From contig QTVU01000002.1 of assembly GCA_003460745.1 (NCBI GenBank), forward strand, positions 1-64,000: a DNA stretch of 64,000 nt. Direction: 5' to 3'. Position 1 is the first letter of the stretch. Each line of letters starts with the position of its first letter. Below, piece after piece: positions 1 to 9,219 of this stretch. Below the pieces are notes generated by a model. The model was not told where the DNA came from. It did no database searches and saw nothing but the letters and a program-made list of their open reading frames with translations. Source of the DNA: Firmicutes bacterium AM55-24TS. GTDB lineage: Bacteria > Bacillota > Clostridia > UBA1381. The position numbers and the translations under genes were made by a program.

Positions 1-131
1 CTCCAAAGTCGAAACTTTAGATTTTAAGTCATTTCTGCCGCACATGTCGTCAGAAATGATTATAACTTGAGGTTGCACCTCAAACTCCCAAAAATAAAGT
101 AGACAAAACCACTGCGGTTTTGTCTACTATC
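1..131 (+). repeat. Modular multi-hairpin repeat, copy 1 (left end outside window)
   Basis: Bases 1-110 match 9051-9160 almost base for base with a constant offset of 9050. Four consecutive hairpins are visible: AAAGT/ACTTT at 5-18, TCATTTCTG/CAGAAATGA at 29-59, TTGAGGT/ACCTCAA at 67-83, and a 12-bp GTAGACAAAACC/GGTTTTGTCTAC stem at 99-127. It lies 40 bp before the GT2 gene. No reading frame is conserved between copies, so it is non-coding. The full unit, seen at 8963-9180, has two further hairpins that would lie left of this window. Confidence 0.75.
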
Positions 132-168
132 TGTTATTTTATGGATTATTATGTAAAGGAGAACGTGA

Positions 169-1212
169 ATGAGCATATTACTTAGTATTATCGTACCTGT
201 CTACAATGTAGGTTCTTTTCTGCCTAAATGTATCAACAGCATTATTTCACAAACCTTTACAGATTTTGAACTTATACTTGTAGATGACGGTTCAACGGAC
301 AACAGCGTCGAAATATGTGACGCCGCCGCAAAAAAAGACAGTCGTGTACGAGTTATTCATAAAGAAAACGGCGGCGTTGTCAGTGCAAGAAAAGCAGGAC
401 TTTCCGTTGCGGTCGGCAAATATGCAGGCTATGTTGACGGTGACGATTGGATTGACGCGCATATGTACGAACATATGGTTAATGCAATGGAAAAATATAA
501 TTGCGATATGGTTATGTGTGACGTTGAACACGAAAACAAGTCCGTTCCGCTTTCTTCCGGCAGCACGCATATCAATATAAGCGGCGGTTACTATAATCGT
601 GAACAGCTTGAAAATAACGTGTTTCCTAAAATGATTTATACGGGTGTGTTTTATAAGTTCGGAATATACCCTGTCATATGGAATAAGCTCTACAAAAGAG
701 AAAAACTCATTAAACATCAAATGGCGGTTGATGACGATATTCGCACCGGTGAGGATGCGGCTTGTGTATATCCGTATTTGCTTGAATGTGACAGTCTGTA
801 TTTCTTGGAAAACCTGTCTTTGTATCATTACAGACGTTCCCGCACTCAAATGACGGTAAGTTATGACAGTTCATATTTTGACTGTTTCAAGTCACTGTAT
901 GAATTTTTGTCAAATTCATCAATCGCAAATTCACCGTATTCAAATCAACTTGAATACTACTATTCTTATCTTGTGAAAACCGCAATAAGCAACGAACTGA
1001 AAAAAGCAAATTCAGTTCCGATTAAGACAAAGCTGAATCACATCAGAGAAATATGTACATTTGCCGATGAAAAAGGTTTTATCGATAAAACAGATATTTC
1101 CTCCTTGCCGTTTTTCCACCGTATGTACTTCAAACTTATAAAAAGAAACAGACCTTTTTTACTTACCGTCTGTATAAACATTGTGAGATTTTGGCAAAGA
1201 TTTTTCAGATGA
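169..1212 (+). CDS. Family 2 glycosyltransferase
   Basis: A 347-residue GT-A fold glycosyltransferase that should move a sugar from a nucleotide-sugar donor to a cell-surface glycan acceptor at the cytoplasmic membrane face. The N-terminal catalytic domain shows VPVYN (9-13), the nucleotide-binding VDDGSTD (38-44) and the DGDD metal motif (90-93). The C-terminal 130 residues are Tyr/Lys-rich and less conserved. AAGGAG lies 7 bases before the ATG. It is followed after 9 bases by a flippase gene, so the two look like one unit for an exported polysaccharide or teichoic-type polymer. The sugar and acceptor cannot be read from sequence. Confidence 0.9.
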   Translation: MSILLSIIVPVYNVGSFLPKCINSIISQTFTDFELILVDDGSTDNSVEICDAAAKKDSRVRVIHKENGGVVSARKAGLSVAVGKYAGYVDGDDWIDAHMYEHMVNAMEKYNCDMVMCDVEHENKSVPLSSGSTHINISGGYYNREQLENNVFPKMIYTGVFYKFGIYPVIWNKLYKREKLIKHQMAVDDDIRTGEDAACVYPYLLECDSLYFLENLSLYHYRRSRTQMTVSYDSSYFDCFKSLYEFLSNSSIANSPYSNQLEYYYSYLVKTAISNELKKANSVPIKTKLNHIREICTFADEKGFIDKTDISSLPFFHRMYFKLIKRNRPFLLTVCINIVRFWQRFFR

Positions 1213-1221
1213 GGTAGTAAT

Positions 1222-2700
1222 ATGAGAAATTTAAAATCAGGATTTATACTTTCATATATATCCATTTTTATACAAAGCATAATCAGCATTTTATACACTC
1301 CCGTTATGCTTAGACTTTTGGGTGAAAGCAATTACGGGCTTCTTCAGCTTGCTGTCTCCACAATGTCAAGTCTCAGCATTTTAAGCTTCGGTTTCGGAAG
1401 TTCGTATATGCGTTTTTATTCACAATACAAAGCCGACAATGACAATAACGCAATATCGGTTCTGAACGGTATGTTTACGATAATATTTATTTCCGTTTCA
1501 ATTTTGTCGCTTATCGTCGGCGGTTTTATAACGATGAACACATCAACTCTGTTCGGCAAATCAATGACCGCAAGCGAGATAAAATTACTGAAAACATTGC
1601 TCGGCATAATGACCGTAAACCTTGCGTTTACATTTCCGTGCAGTATATCCGATTCGTATATAATCGCACAAGAGCGTTTTTCATTTCAGAAAATTCTGAT
1701 TATAATATCGTCACTTTTAAATCCCATGCTGACTTTTCCTTTGCTGATTATGGGACAAGGTGCGGTTTCCGTTGCGATTTGTATGACGGCGATTACCGTT
1801 ATAAAACTGCTTTGCGGTACGGTGTATTGTATAAAAAAACTTAATATGCGATTTTGCTTTGCATTTGATAAAAATGTTTTCAAACAGCTTTCGGTATTTT
1901 CTTTTTTTGTGTTTTTGAATATTATAAGTGACCAAATTAATTGGAATGTCGATAAAATTCTGCTCGGAATGTTCAGCGGCGCAAAAAATGTAGCCGTCTA
2001 TTCAGTAGGTTCTCAATTCAACGGATATTTCCTTACATTTTCCTATGCACTTTCGTCACTTATGACGCCAAAGGCACATACGCTTATCGCCAACCACACC
2101 GACAACAGAGAAACAAGCAAATTTTTTGCGTCATTCGGCAGAGTGCAGTTTGTCGTTATGGCTTATATTTATCTTATGATAATCGCCGTAGGCAAACCTT
2201 TTATCAAACTTTGGTCGGGGATTGACAGTAATATCCCCTACTATACCGCATTATTGCTTATTTCGCCGCTGGTTGTAACTTCAATTCAATCTATCGGTAT
2301 TGAAATTCAGCGTGCAAAAGATATGCACAAATTCCGCTCGGTTTTGTACTTTGCAATCGCCGCAATTAATATTGCCGTAAGTATTCCGCTGTGTATAAAA
2401 TTCGGCGAGCTTGGCTGCGCATTCGGTACGGCTTTAAGCCTTGTTGTCGGGAATATAATTATAATGAATATATATTATCATAAATGCGTCGGACTTGATA
2501 TTAAATATTTTTGGAAAGAGATTTTTAAATTTATTCCGTCTTTGATTATTCCGATTTTGACGATAATCGTAATCCGTCATTTTGTTTCGGATAATTTGTT
2601 CTCAATAGCTTTGTGCAGTATTATCTTCACCGTCTTTTATGCAGTGTCAATGTGGTTTTTAGGACTTAACCAAAACGAAAAAAAATTATATAAAAAATGA
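1222..2700 (+). CDS. Polysaccharide flippase (Wzx/MurJ-like, MOP superfamily)
   Basis: A 492-residue integral membrane protein with about 12-14 hydrophobic segments and the N-terminal pattern of the polysaccharide_synt family (SGFILSYISIF, then YTPVMLRLLGESNYGLLQLA). Proteins of this group flip lipid-linked oligosaccharides across the membrane. It starts 9 bases after the GT2 gene with its own GAGGTAG site, so it is probably co-transcribed. The last codons overlap the poly-A that serves as the U-tract of the hpf terminator on the other strand. Substrate is unknown. Confidence 0.88.
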   Translation: MRNLKSGFILSYISIFIQSIISILYTPVMLRLLGESNYGLLQLAVSTMSSLSILSFGFGSSYMRFYSQYKADNDNNAISVLNGMFTIIFISVSILSLIVGGFITMNTSTLFGKSMTASEIKLLKTLLGIMTVNLAFTFPCSISDSYIIAQERFSFQKILIIISSLLNPMLTFPLLIMGQGAVSVAICMTAITVIKLLCGTVYCIKKLNMRFCFAFDKNVFKQLSVFSFFVFLNIISDQINWNVDKILLGMFSGAKNVAVYSVGSQFNGYFLTFSYALSSLMTPKAHTLIANHTDNRETSKFFASFGRVQFVVMAYIYLMIIAVGKPFIKLWSGIDSNIPYYTALLLISPLVVTSIQSIGIEIQRAKDMHKFRSVLYFAIAAINIAVSIPLCIKFGELGCAFGTALSLVVGNIIIMNIYYHKCVGLDIKYFWKEIFKFIPSLIIPILTIIVIRHFVSDNLFSIALCSIIFTVFYAVSMWFLGLNQNEKKLYKK

Positions 2701-2720
2701 TGCACCCCGAAAGGTGCATC
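2690..2720 (-). terminator. Intrinsic terminator of hpf, overlapping the flippase 3' end
   Basis: GATGCACC/GGTGCATC stem at 2699-2720 with a six-base loop. On the minus strand it is followed by ATTTTTTAT inside the last codons of the convergent flippase gene. The plus strand has no T-run here. Confidence 0.75.
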
Positions 2721-2728
2721 ACTGCATA

Positions 2729-3268
2729 TTATTCTATTGATTCAATAACAGCATATTTGCCGTCTTTTCTCTTATATACAACATTCATTTCATCAGTTTC
2801 CTGATTTTTGAATACGAAGAATGTGTGACCCAACAAATTCATTTGAAGAATAGCCTCCTCAACACTCATAGGCTTAACGGTAAATCTCTTTGTCTTAACA
2901 ACTTCAAATTCTTTTGTTTCTTCACCCTCTGTATAAGTCGCACCGCTGATTAGTTTTGCGTCAAGAGTAGCATCTCTCTTTATCTTCTTTGAAAGACGTG
3001 TCTTATTCTTTCTGATTTGTCTTTCGATAACGTCTACAATCTTATCGATTGCGGCAAGGATTTCTTTATCCGATGCCTCTGCTCTGTACATCATACCTGC
3101 CGCATAAATTGTAGCTTCAATATAATCATTATCTTTAATCGTTCCGATTACGACTCTTGCCTCAGATTCATCTTTGAAAAACTTATCAAGCTTTCCCAAT
3201 TTCTTTTCAACATAATCTCTGATCTTATCTGTCACATCGTATCTTCTGCCAATAATTTTGAACTTCAT
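2729..3268 (-). CDS. hpf: Ribosome hibernation promoting factor, long form
   Basis: A 179-residue long HPF. Residues 1-100 form the S30AE/RaiA domain, which binds the small-subunit decoding centre (MKFKIIGRRYDVTDKIRDYV). The C-terminal 55 residues match the HPF dimerisation domain (VVKTKRFTVKPMSVEEAILQ), which joins two 70S ribosomes into an inactive 100S dimer in stationary phase. A GTG three codons upstream (3277) is in frame but abuts the AAGGAG site, so the ATG at 3268, with about 8 bases of spacing, is preferred. It is monocistronic between a terminator and a divergent promoter region. The raiA RNA motif sometimes found before this gene is not visible. Confidence 0.95.
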   Translation of the reverse strand: MKFKIIGRRYDVTDKIRDYVEKKLGKLDKFFKDESEARVVIGTIKDNDYIEATIYAAGMMYRAEASDKEILAAIDKIVDVIERQIRKNKTRLSKKIKRDATLDAKLISGATYTEGEETKEFEVVKTKRFTVKPMSVEEAILQMNLLGHTFFVFKNQETDEMNVVYKRKDGKYAVIESIE

Positions 3269-3393
3269 AAAACTCACTCCTTTTGTGTTTAGCCAAAGAT
3301 TATTTTTAATAAATTATCTTTGTTACTATATATATACCACCATATTACAAGTTCAAACATTTTTTTTGAAAAAAATTTTATATTTTTTTATGC

Positions 3394-3422
3394 TTGCATT
3401 ATATAGGAATATATAGTAAAAT
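3394..3422 (+). promoter_or_regulatory. Candidate promoter of the two-module glycosyltransferase
   Basis: TTGCAT (3394-3399), 17-base spacer, TAAAAT (3417-3422), about 40 bases before the ATG at 3464. It lies in a very AT-rich divergent region shared with hpf. Confidence 0.5.
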
Positions 3423-3463
3423 AATAAGTTGAGATAATAATTATTAAAATATGAGGTGAAAAT

Positions 3464-5239
3464 ATGCTTGGAATTTCATTAACAGTGCTTTTCTCGGCAC
3501 TTGCCGCTTTTGCTGTATGGTCATATTACATCAATCCGGCACTAAAAAGCAATGTGAAAAAGGATAACAACGCAATGTATATTATTGCCGCCGCGGCAGT
3601 GGCATTTATACTTCGTTTAATCCTCGGAGCGGTCTACAGAGGACACAACACTGATATGAGTTGTTTCATAGGCTGGTCAAACGCCGTTTTTGAAAACGGT
3701 TTCGGTAAGTTTTACACACTCGATATGTTTCACGACTATCCGCCGGGATATATGTATGTTCTCTATATAGTCGGTGCGATTGAAAAACTGTTCGGTTTCT
3801 CCGACGGTGCGCAATACGCACTTGTAAAACTTCCGGCTATTGTATGCGATATTCTCGCCGGTGTACTTATATATAAAGTTGCAAAGAAAAAGTTTTCAGA
3901 CGGACTTTCAACTGTGTTCGCGTCGCTATACCTTTTCAATCCCGCAACTGTAGTAAACTGTTCTCTTTGGGGACAAGTTGATTCGGTATATACATTGTTT
4001 ATACTTCTTATGATATACTTCATAAGCGAAAAGAAAATGATTTATTCATATTTTATGTTTGCAATATGTATATTCATAAAACCGCAGGCATTTATATTTA
4101 CGCCTATACTTATATTCGGTATAATCGAAAATGTATTTATAAAAGATTTCAGCAAAGAAAAGCTGTTAAAGAATTTAGGATTTGGTGTCAGTGCAATAAT
4201 CCTTATGGTGTTGCTTGCACTTCCGTTCGGAATATCAAATGTAATCGACCAATACACCACGACTATGGCGTCATATCCTTACCTAACGGTCAATGCGTTT
4301 AACTTGTGGGGTGCATTAGGTAAAAACTGGGAAGGTCTTTCATCGTTCACAACTGTTATCGGTTATGTATTCCTTATTGCCATTGTCGCATATTCGGTAT
4401 ATGTATTCTTCAAGAGCAAAAACAATGCGAAGTATTACTTTGTCGGTGCATTGCTTGCGTTTATGACATATATGCTTTCAACAAAAATGCACGACCGTTA
4501 CGCATTCCCTGCAATGGGGCTTTTGCTTTTGGCATTTGTTTCAGTGACTGATTTCAAAAACTTTATTATGTATGCACTTGTTACACTTTCGCAGTTCTTT
4601 AACACTGCATGGGTACTGTTTGTATACGAAAAAAGTCCGAACGACTACTTCCGTTCCGCACCTGTTTTGATTGCGTCTTTAATAAATGTCGCACTTATGA
4701 TATTTGTAGTTTACTTGACGCAAAAACTTTATGCAGGCAACGAACTTAAAGATACGGTAAAAGAAGAAGTTAAGAGTACGAAAAATTCAAAACAAGCATA
4801 TCAAAAGAATACAAAAAGTTCAAAAACATTCGCAAATACTCCTGTTAAGAAACAGGCTAAATTCACCGTAAGTGAAATATTTCCTAAAATAACCCGTGTA
4901 GACGTTATTGCAATGGCGGCTATAGTCGTTGTATATTCATGTATCGCGCTTTACGACCTCGGCAATATGCACGCGGCAGAAACGGAATATATGATTTCAG
5001 ACGCACCTGTAACGCTTGATTTAGGTAAGGACTGCAACATCAGCCAATATAAATTCTTCCTTGGTTCATATGAACTTGAAGACAACCGCAATTTAACAAT
5101 CACTTTTGCGGACTCATCAAACAATACAACCGCTACAGAACACTTACAGAAGGTTCGGTATTCCATTGGGAAGAAAAAACAAAGAGCGTTACCGCAAGAT
5201 ATGTTACCCTTTCAACAAACGGCACAGAGCTTTCAATGA
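3464..5239 (+). CDS. Two-module membrane glycosyltransferase, N-terminal fragment (frameshifted)
   Basis: N-terminal part of a GT-C glycosyltransferase of about 1050 residues. Residues 1-430 hold 10-12 membrane segments with an early luminal acidic loop (NTDMS, about 64-68) and a DYPPGY motif typical of lipid-phosphosugar-dependent transferases. A Lys/Ser/Thr linker follows (about 430-470), then another membrane segment and the start of an extracytoplasmic beta domain. The last 30 residues are out of frame: from about 5140 the next frame reads a sensible TLTEGSVFHW... and runs without interruption into the PMT module at 5236-6624. Restoring one base near 5138-5145 (for example C to CC) repairs it. 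GAGGTG precedes the ATG. Substrate would be a polyprenyl-phosphate sugar, by family. Confidence 0.8.
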   Translation: MLGISLTVLFSALAAFAVWSYYINPALKSNVKKDNNAMYIIAAAAVAFILRLILGAVYRGHNTDMSCFIGWSNAVFENGFGKFYTLDMFHDYPPGYMYVLYIVGAIEKLFGFSDGAQYALVKLPAIVCDILAGVLIYKVAKKKFSDGLSTVFASLYLFNPATVVNCSLWGQVDSVYTLFILLMIYFISEKKMIYSYFMFAICIFIKPQAFIFTPILIFGIIENVFIKDFSKEKLLKNLGFGVSAIILMVLLALPFGISNVIDQYTTTMASYPYLTVNAFNLWGALGKNWEGLSSFTTVIGYVFLIAIVAYSVYVFFKSKNNAKYYFVGALLAFMTYMLSTKMHDRYAFPAMGLLLLAFVSVTDFKNFIMYALVTLSQFFNTAWVLFVYEKSPNDYFRSAPVLIASLINVALMIFVVYLTQKLYAGNELKDTVKEEVKSTKNSKQAYQKNTKSSKTFANTPVKKQAKFTVSEIFPKITRVDVIAMAAIVVVYSCIALYDLGNMHAAETEYMISDAPVTLDLGKDCNISQYKFFLGSYELEDNRNLTITFADSSNNTTATEHLQKVRYSIGKKKQRALPQDMLPFQQTAQSFQ

Positions 5240-6624
5240 AAGAATTTGCCTTACTTGATTCTTCGGGCAACCTTATAGAGCCTGTTTCGGCAACACCGTC
5301 AGAGGGACAGGCTTTGTTTGACGAACAGCAGGAAGTTCCGGAGCGTTCATCATTCAGAAACGGCACATACTTTGACGAAATTTATCACGGACGTACAGGC
5401 TATGAATTTGTACATCATCTAAACGTATACGAATGGACTCACCCACCGCTTGGTAAAGTATTTATTTCAATCGGTATAAGAATATTCGGAATGTGTCCGT
5501 TCGGTTGGAGGATTGTCGGTACTGTATTCGGTATATTTATGTTACCGCTTATATACCTTTTTGCAAAGAAATTGCTAAAAAAATCTTGGCTTGCAATAGT
5601 TACTTGCCTTTTGCTCACATTCGACTTTATGCACTTCGCACAGACAAGAATTGCAACAATAGACGTATATATCACATTCTTCGTAATGCTGATGTACTAC
5701 TTTATGTATAAGTATTACAGCACAAGTTTCTATGATTCGTCATTCAAAAAAGGACTTATCACACTTGCATTGTGCGGAATTAGTATGGGACTTGGCATAG
5801 CAAGTAAATGGACCGGTATATATGCAGGAGCGGGACTTGCGGTACTGTTCTTCATAACACTTTACAAGCGTTACAGTGAGTACCGTGTCGCAGTTAAAAC
5901 ACCAAATGGCGAAACAAACGGAATAAGTCACAAATTTATAATTGACAACTTCAAGCCGTATATGATAAAAACAATTTTATGGTGCTGTATATTCTTCGTA
6001 ATAGTACCGCTTATTATATACTGTATTGCATATATTCCGTACTTGCAAGCACCGAATTCGCAAGGTTTCAAGACGATTATTGATAACCAAAGCTCAATGC
6101 TTACTTACCATTCAAAGACCGTTCTCGGCTCAGAGCATCCGTTCTCGTCACGTTGGTATGAATGGATTATTATGAAACGTCCTATATGGTACTATTCGGG
6201 AACAATTACATCGGAGGTTAAAGAGGGTATCAGCTCATTCGGTAATCCGCTTGTATGGTGGCTTGGTATTCCGGCATTCTTCTATATGGTATATTTGATT
6301 TTCAAGAACAGAGATAAAAACGCATTGTTCCTTGTAATCGCTTACCTTGCACAGCTTGTATCGTGGATACCTGTTACAAGACTTACGTTTATATACCACT
6401 ACTTCCCTTGCGTACCGTTTATCGTGCTTATGCTCGGTTATTCAATCCTCAACATCTATAACGAGGCGAAGAATAAAAAGGCGGTTATGTATGGTGCATT
6501 TGTATATGCAGGACTTGCAATCGTATTGTTTGCAATGTTCTACCCTGTTCTTTCGGGTCATCCGTGCAGTGTAGACTACGTTGACCACTTCTTGAAATGG
6601 TTTGACTCATGGGTATTGATATAA
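5236..6624 (+). CDS. Two-module membrane glycosyltransferase, C-terminal PMT (GT39) fragment
   Basis: C-terminal part of the same protein. The true frame enters at about 5140; the ATG at 5236 is internal. It carries a PMT-family signature (FDEIYHGRTGYEFVH, then YEWTHPPLGK), where the acidic DE in the first loop is the expected catalytic site, followed by about ten membrane segments. PMT enzymes transfer a sugar from a lipid carrier to an exported acceptor, classically mannose to Ser/Thr of proteins. The beta segment at the join (ARYVTLSTNGTELSMKEFALLD) resembles an F5/8-type carbohydrate-binding sandwich. Fumarase alpha follows after 17 bases. Confidence 0.82.
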   Translation: MKEFALLDSSGNLIEPVSATPSEGQALFDEQQEVPERSSFRNGTYFDEIYHGRTGYEFVHHLNVYEWTHPPLGKVFISIGIRIFGMCPFGWRIVGTVFGIFMLPLIYLFAKKLLKKSWLAIVTCLLLTFDFMHFAQTRIATIDVYITFFVMLMYYFMYKYYSTSFYDSSFKKGLITLALCGISMGLGIASKWTGIYAGAGLAVLFFITLYKRYSEYRVAVKTPNGETNGISHKFIIDNFKPYMIKTILWCCIFFVIVPLIIYCIAYIPYLQAPNSQGFKTIIDNQSSMLTYHSKTVLGSEHPFSSRWYEWIIMKRPIWYYSGTITSEVKEGISSFGNPLVWWLGIPAFFYMVYLIFKNRDKNALFLVIAYLAQLVSWIPVTRLTFIYHYFPCVPFIVLMLGYSILNIYNEAKNKKAVMYGAFVYAGLAIVLFAMFYPVLSGHPCSVDYVDHFLKWFDSWVLI

Positions 6625-6641
6625 GATAAGGAGAAAAATTT

Positions 6642-7484
6642 ATGCGTATTATAAATTCAAATGACATTGCAGAAGTTGTTAAGGGTATGTGTATCAAAGC
6701 AAATTGTCATATAAACAAAGACATCAAATCTGCACTTAGCAACAGTGTCAAAACCGAAAAATCGGATATTTCAAAAGGTGTTATAGAAAACCTTTTGAAG
6801 AATGCCGAAATTGCCGACAGCAAAGAAGTTCCTATTTGTCAGGATACCGGTATGGCAGTGTTCTTTATCGAAATCGGCAATGAAGTTTTTGTTGAGGGTG
6901 ACACAATAACAGACGCCGTAAACAAGGGTGTTTCAATGGGATATACAGACGGATATTTAAGAAAGTCGGTTGTCCGCGATCCGCTTGACAGAGTGAATAC
7001 AAAGGATAATACTCCGGCGGTTATTTACTACGACTTTGTTAAAGGCGATAAAATTAAAATCACATTTGCACCGAAGGGCTTCGGCAGTGAAAATAAAAGC
7101 GGACTTAAAATGCTTAATCCGTCAGACGGCATAAACGGAGTTATTGACTTCGTTATCGAAACAGTCAAAAAAGCCGGTGCAAATCCTTGTCCGCCTATGG
7201 TAATCGGCGTAGGTATCGGCGGTACTATGGATAAAGCGGCACAAATTGCTAAAAAGGCTCTTACAAGAGATATTGACGTTCCAAATGCCAATCCTTTTTA
7301 TGCAGAGCTTGAAAAAACGCTTTTAGAAAAAATAAATAAACTGGGAATAGGTCCTCAGGGTATGGGCGGTACAACAACCGCCCTTGCCGTAAATGTGGAA
7401 ACATTCCCTACCCACATTGCAGGCTTGCCGGTTGCAGTAAACGTAAACTGTCACGCAACAAGACATACTGTGGAAATTATATAA
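6642..7484 (+). CDS. fumA: Fumarate hydratase class I, alpha subunit
   Basis: A 280-residue alpha subunit of two-subunit class I fumarase (or a TtdA-like tartrate dehydratase), which hydrates fumarate to malate with an oxygen-sensitive [4Fe-4S] cluster. Three Cys suited to the cluster are in conserved contexts: [20 protein letters not shown] and [20 protein letters not shown] and [14 protein letters not shown] are family signatures. An AAGGAG precedes the ATG. The beta subunit is not adjacent; it sits about 13.4 kb away on the other strand at 20885-21436. Fumarase is favoured over tartrate dehydratase by overall resemblance, but sequence alone does not settle this. Confidence 0.9.
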   Translation: MRIINSNDIAEVVKGMCIKANCHINKDIKSALSNSVKTEKSDISKGVIENLLKNAEIADSKEVPICQDTGMAVFFIEIGNEVFVEGDTITDAVNKGVSMGYTDGYLRKSVVRDPLDRVNTKDNTPAVIYYDFVKGDKIKITFAPKGFGSENKSGLKMLNPSDGINGVIDFVIETVKKAGANPCPPMVIGVGIGGTMDKAAQIAKKALTRDIDVPNANPFYAELEKTLLEKINKLGIGPQGMGGTTTALAVNVETFPTHIAGLPVAVNVNCHATRHTVEII

Positions 7485-7545
7485 AATTTGAGCCTGCCCG
7501 GCAGGTTGATATAAAATTGAATAATCTTGTCCGGATTATAATGAG

Positions 7546-7600
7546 ACTATAGGGTTTTCTGTTTTTGAGTCAAACAGTATTAACCCTATAGTTTTTTTTC
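7546..7600 (+). terminator. Two-tier terminator hairpin after fumA
   Basis: ACTATAGGGTT (7546-7556) pairs perfectly with AACCCTATAGT (7582-7592), and inside it CTGTTT pairs with AAACAG. A run of eight T follows. It ends fumA 26 bases before the MATE gene. A TATAAT at 7537 lies only four bases upstream, so a very short initiated-and-terminated transcript is also possible. A small CCTGC/GCAGG hairpin sits at 7493-7505. Confidence 0.75.
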
Positions 7601-7625
7601 GGAATAAATATAAGGAGAATTATTT

Positions 7626-8957
7626 ATGGATCAAACGTTTATGAAAGAAAAAAAGATATTGCCGCTTGTGCTTTCAATGGCTTTGCCTATGATAATATCT
7701 ATGGCGGTAAATTCACTGTACAATATCATCGACAGTTTCTTTGTCGCAAAAGTGAGCGAAAACGCAATGACCGCACTTTCGCTTGTCTACCCAATTCAAA
7801 ATCTTGTCAATTCTATCGCAGTCGGATTTGGTGTAGGCATAAATGCGGTAGTTGCATTCCATCTCGGTGCGGGCGAAATGCAGAACGCAGACAGAGCAAC
7901 AACTTACGGATTGTTTCTAAGCTTTATACACGGACTTATACTTACCGTCTTTTCAATATTCGGTATGCCGTACTTCGTAAAAATGTTCACAACCGATACA
8001 GATGTTATCAATCTTGCCGTAATGTACTCAACTATCGTGTTTTCATTTTCAACAATAGTAAATGTCGGCATAGCATTTGAAAAGATTTTCCAAGCAATCG
8101 GCAGAATGAACGTATCAATGATAAGTATGATATGCGGTTGTATCACGAACATTATTCTTGACCCTATAATGATATTCGGCTTAGGACCTTTTCCCACTAT
8201 GGGTATTCAAGGTGCGGCACTTGCCACAGGTATAGGACAGACTATAACGCTTATCATTTACTTCATATTCTACTTTGCAAGTCCTATTCAGGCAAAATTT
8301 AGAATAAGTCTGCTCAAATCCAGCAAACGACTTCTGAAAAAGCTATACTCAATCGGTGTACCGGCTATGCTTAATATGGCACTTCCGTCATTGCTTATAA
8401 CGGCACTTAACGGAATACTTTCCGAATTTTCAGGCTCATATGTTCTTGTACTCGGTGTATACTATAAACTTCAAACATTTATATACTTAACCGCCAACGG
8501 TCTTATTCAAGGTATCAGACCTATCATAGGCTATAACTACGGTGCAGGCGAACACAAGCGTGTTAAGCAAATATACAACACCGCACTTTTGTTGTCGGCA
8601 ATAATTATGGCTTTGGGTACTGCACTTTCGTGGATTATGCCGTCTACACTGTTCGGAATGTTTACTGCAAACCCTGATACGCTTAAATTAGGCGTTACGG
8701 CACTTAACATTATCAGTATAGGATTTATCGTATCAGCCGTATCCGTAACGTCGTCAGGGGCTTTGGAGGGGCTTGGAAAAGGTCTGCCGTCATTGTGGAT
8801 TTCGCTTTTTAGATATATAATAATTATCATTCCTGCGGCTTTTGTTTTCAGCAGATTTTTCGGTGCGGTAGGTGTATGGATAAGCTTTCCGTTCGCCGAA
8901 TTTGTAACAGCCGTTTTTGCGTATTTTATTTATCATAAAGCAAGCAGGAGAATATAA
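7626..8957 (+). CDS. MATE-family multidrug/cation efflux transporter
   Basis: A 443-residue inner-membrane antiporter with 12 predicted helices in two homologous halves, exporting organic cations or drugs against Na+ or H+. The start (KEKKILPLVLSMALPMIISMAVNSLYNIIDSFFVAKV) is typical of the DinF/NorM-like Firmicutes branch, and GLIQGIRPIIGYNYGAG matches the second-half signature. Length is normal. AAGGAG precedes the ATG. It is isolated between the fumA terminator and a repeat element that begins six bases after its stop. Substrate unknown. Confidence 0.92.
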   Translation: MDQTFMKEKKILPLVLSMALPMIISMAVNSLYNIIDSFFVAKVSENAMTALSLVYPIQNLVNSIAVGFGVGINAVVAFHLGAGEMQNADRATTYGLFLSFIHGLILTVFSIFGMPYFVKMFTTDTDVINLAVMYSTIVFSFSTIVNVGIAFEKIFQAIGRMNVSMISMICGCITNIILDPIMIFGLGPFPTMGIQGAALATGIGQTITLIIYFIFYFASPIQAKFRISLLKSSKRLLKKLYSIGVPAMLNMALPSLLITALNGILSEFSGSYVLVLGVYYKLQTFIYLTANGLIQGIRPIIGYNYGAGEHKRVKQIYNTALLLSAIIMALGTALSWIMPSTLFGMFTANPDTLKLGVTALNIISIGFIVSAVSVTSSGALEGLGKGLPSLWISLFRYIIIIIPAAFVFSRFFGAVGVWISFPFAEFVTAVFAYFIYHKASRRI

Positions 8958-8962
8958 AGACC

Positions 8963-9180
8963 AGAGCCTGTCGACAAAATGTCGACAGCTCCAACATCAC
9001 ATCATACGATGTAATTTTTGAGTATTTTCAGAGAAAAAATCATAAAGTTCCTCCAAAGTCGAAACTTTAGATTTTAAGCCATTTCTGCCGCACATGTCGC
9101 CAGAAATGATTTTTAATGAGGTTTGCACCTCAAACTCCCCAAAATAAAGTAGACAAAACCATAAAGGTTTTGTCTACTTT
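8963..9180 (+). repeat. Modular multi-hairpin repeat, copy 2 (most complete)
   Basis: About 218 bp with six successive hairpins: H1 CTGTCGACA/TGTCGACAG (8968-8988, perfect 9 bp), H2 CATC/GATG around 9001-9012, H3 AAAGT/ACTTT (9055-9068), H4 CATTTCTG/CAGAAATG (9080-9108), H5 TGAGGT/ACCTCA (9117-9132), H6 GTAGACAAAACC/GGTTTTGTCTAC (9149-9177, 12 bp). H3-H6 are nearly identical to copy 1. H6 has T-rich sequence on both sides and can terminate transcription in either direction. No open frame spans the unit. It begins right after the MATE stop and faces the DUF1015 gene. Confidence 0.8.
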
Positions 9181-9182
9181 TT

Positions 9183-9217
9183 GAAAAGTGCGGTCATTTT
9201 ATTTGACCGCACATTTT
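9183..9217 (-). terminator. Terminator of the DUF1015 transcription unit
   Basis: GTGCGGTCA (9188-9196) pairs with TGACCGCAC (9204-9212). A/T tracts on both sides make it usable from either strand. It lies two bases after the last stop of the minus-strand cluster. Confidence 0.75.
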
Positions 9218-9219
9218 TA

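Noticed and set aside
3278-3463. raiA RNA motif before hpf
   Set aside because: The spacer is too short and AT-rich and shows no conserved stem.
5160-5200. Programmed -1 frameshift at the GAAAAAAC run in the PMT gene
   Set aside because: The sensible downstream frame is already open and meaningful from about 5140, before the A-run, so slippage there would not join the correct parts. A missing base nearer 5140 explains the sequence better.
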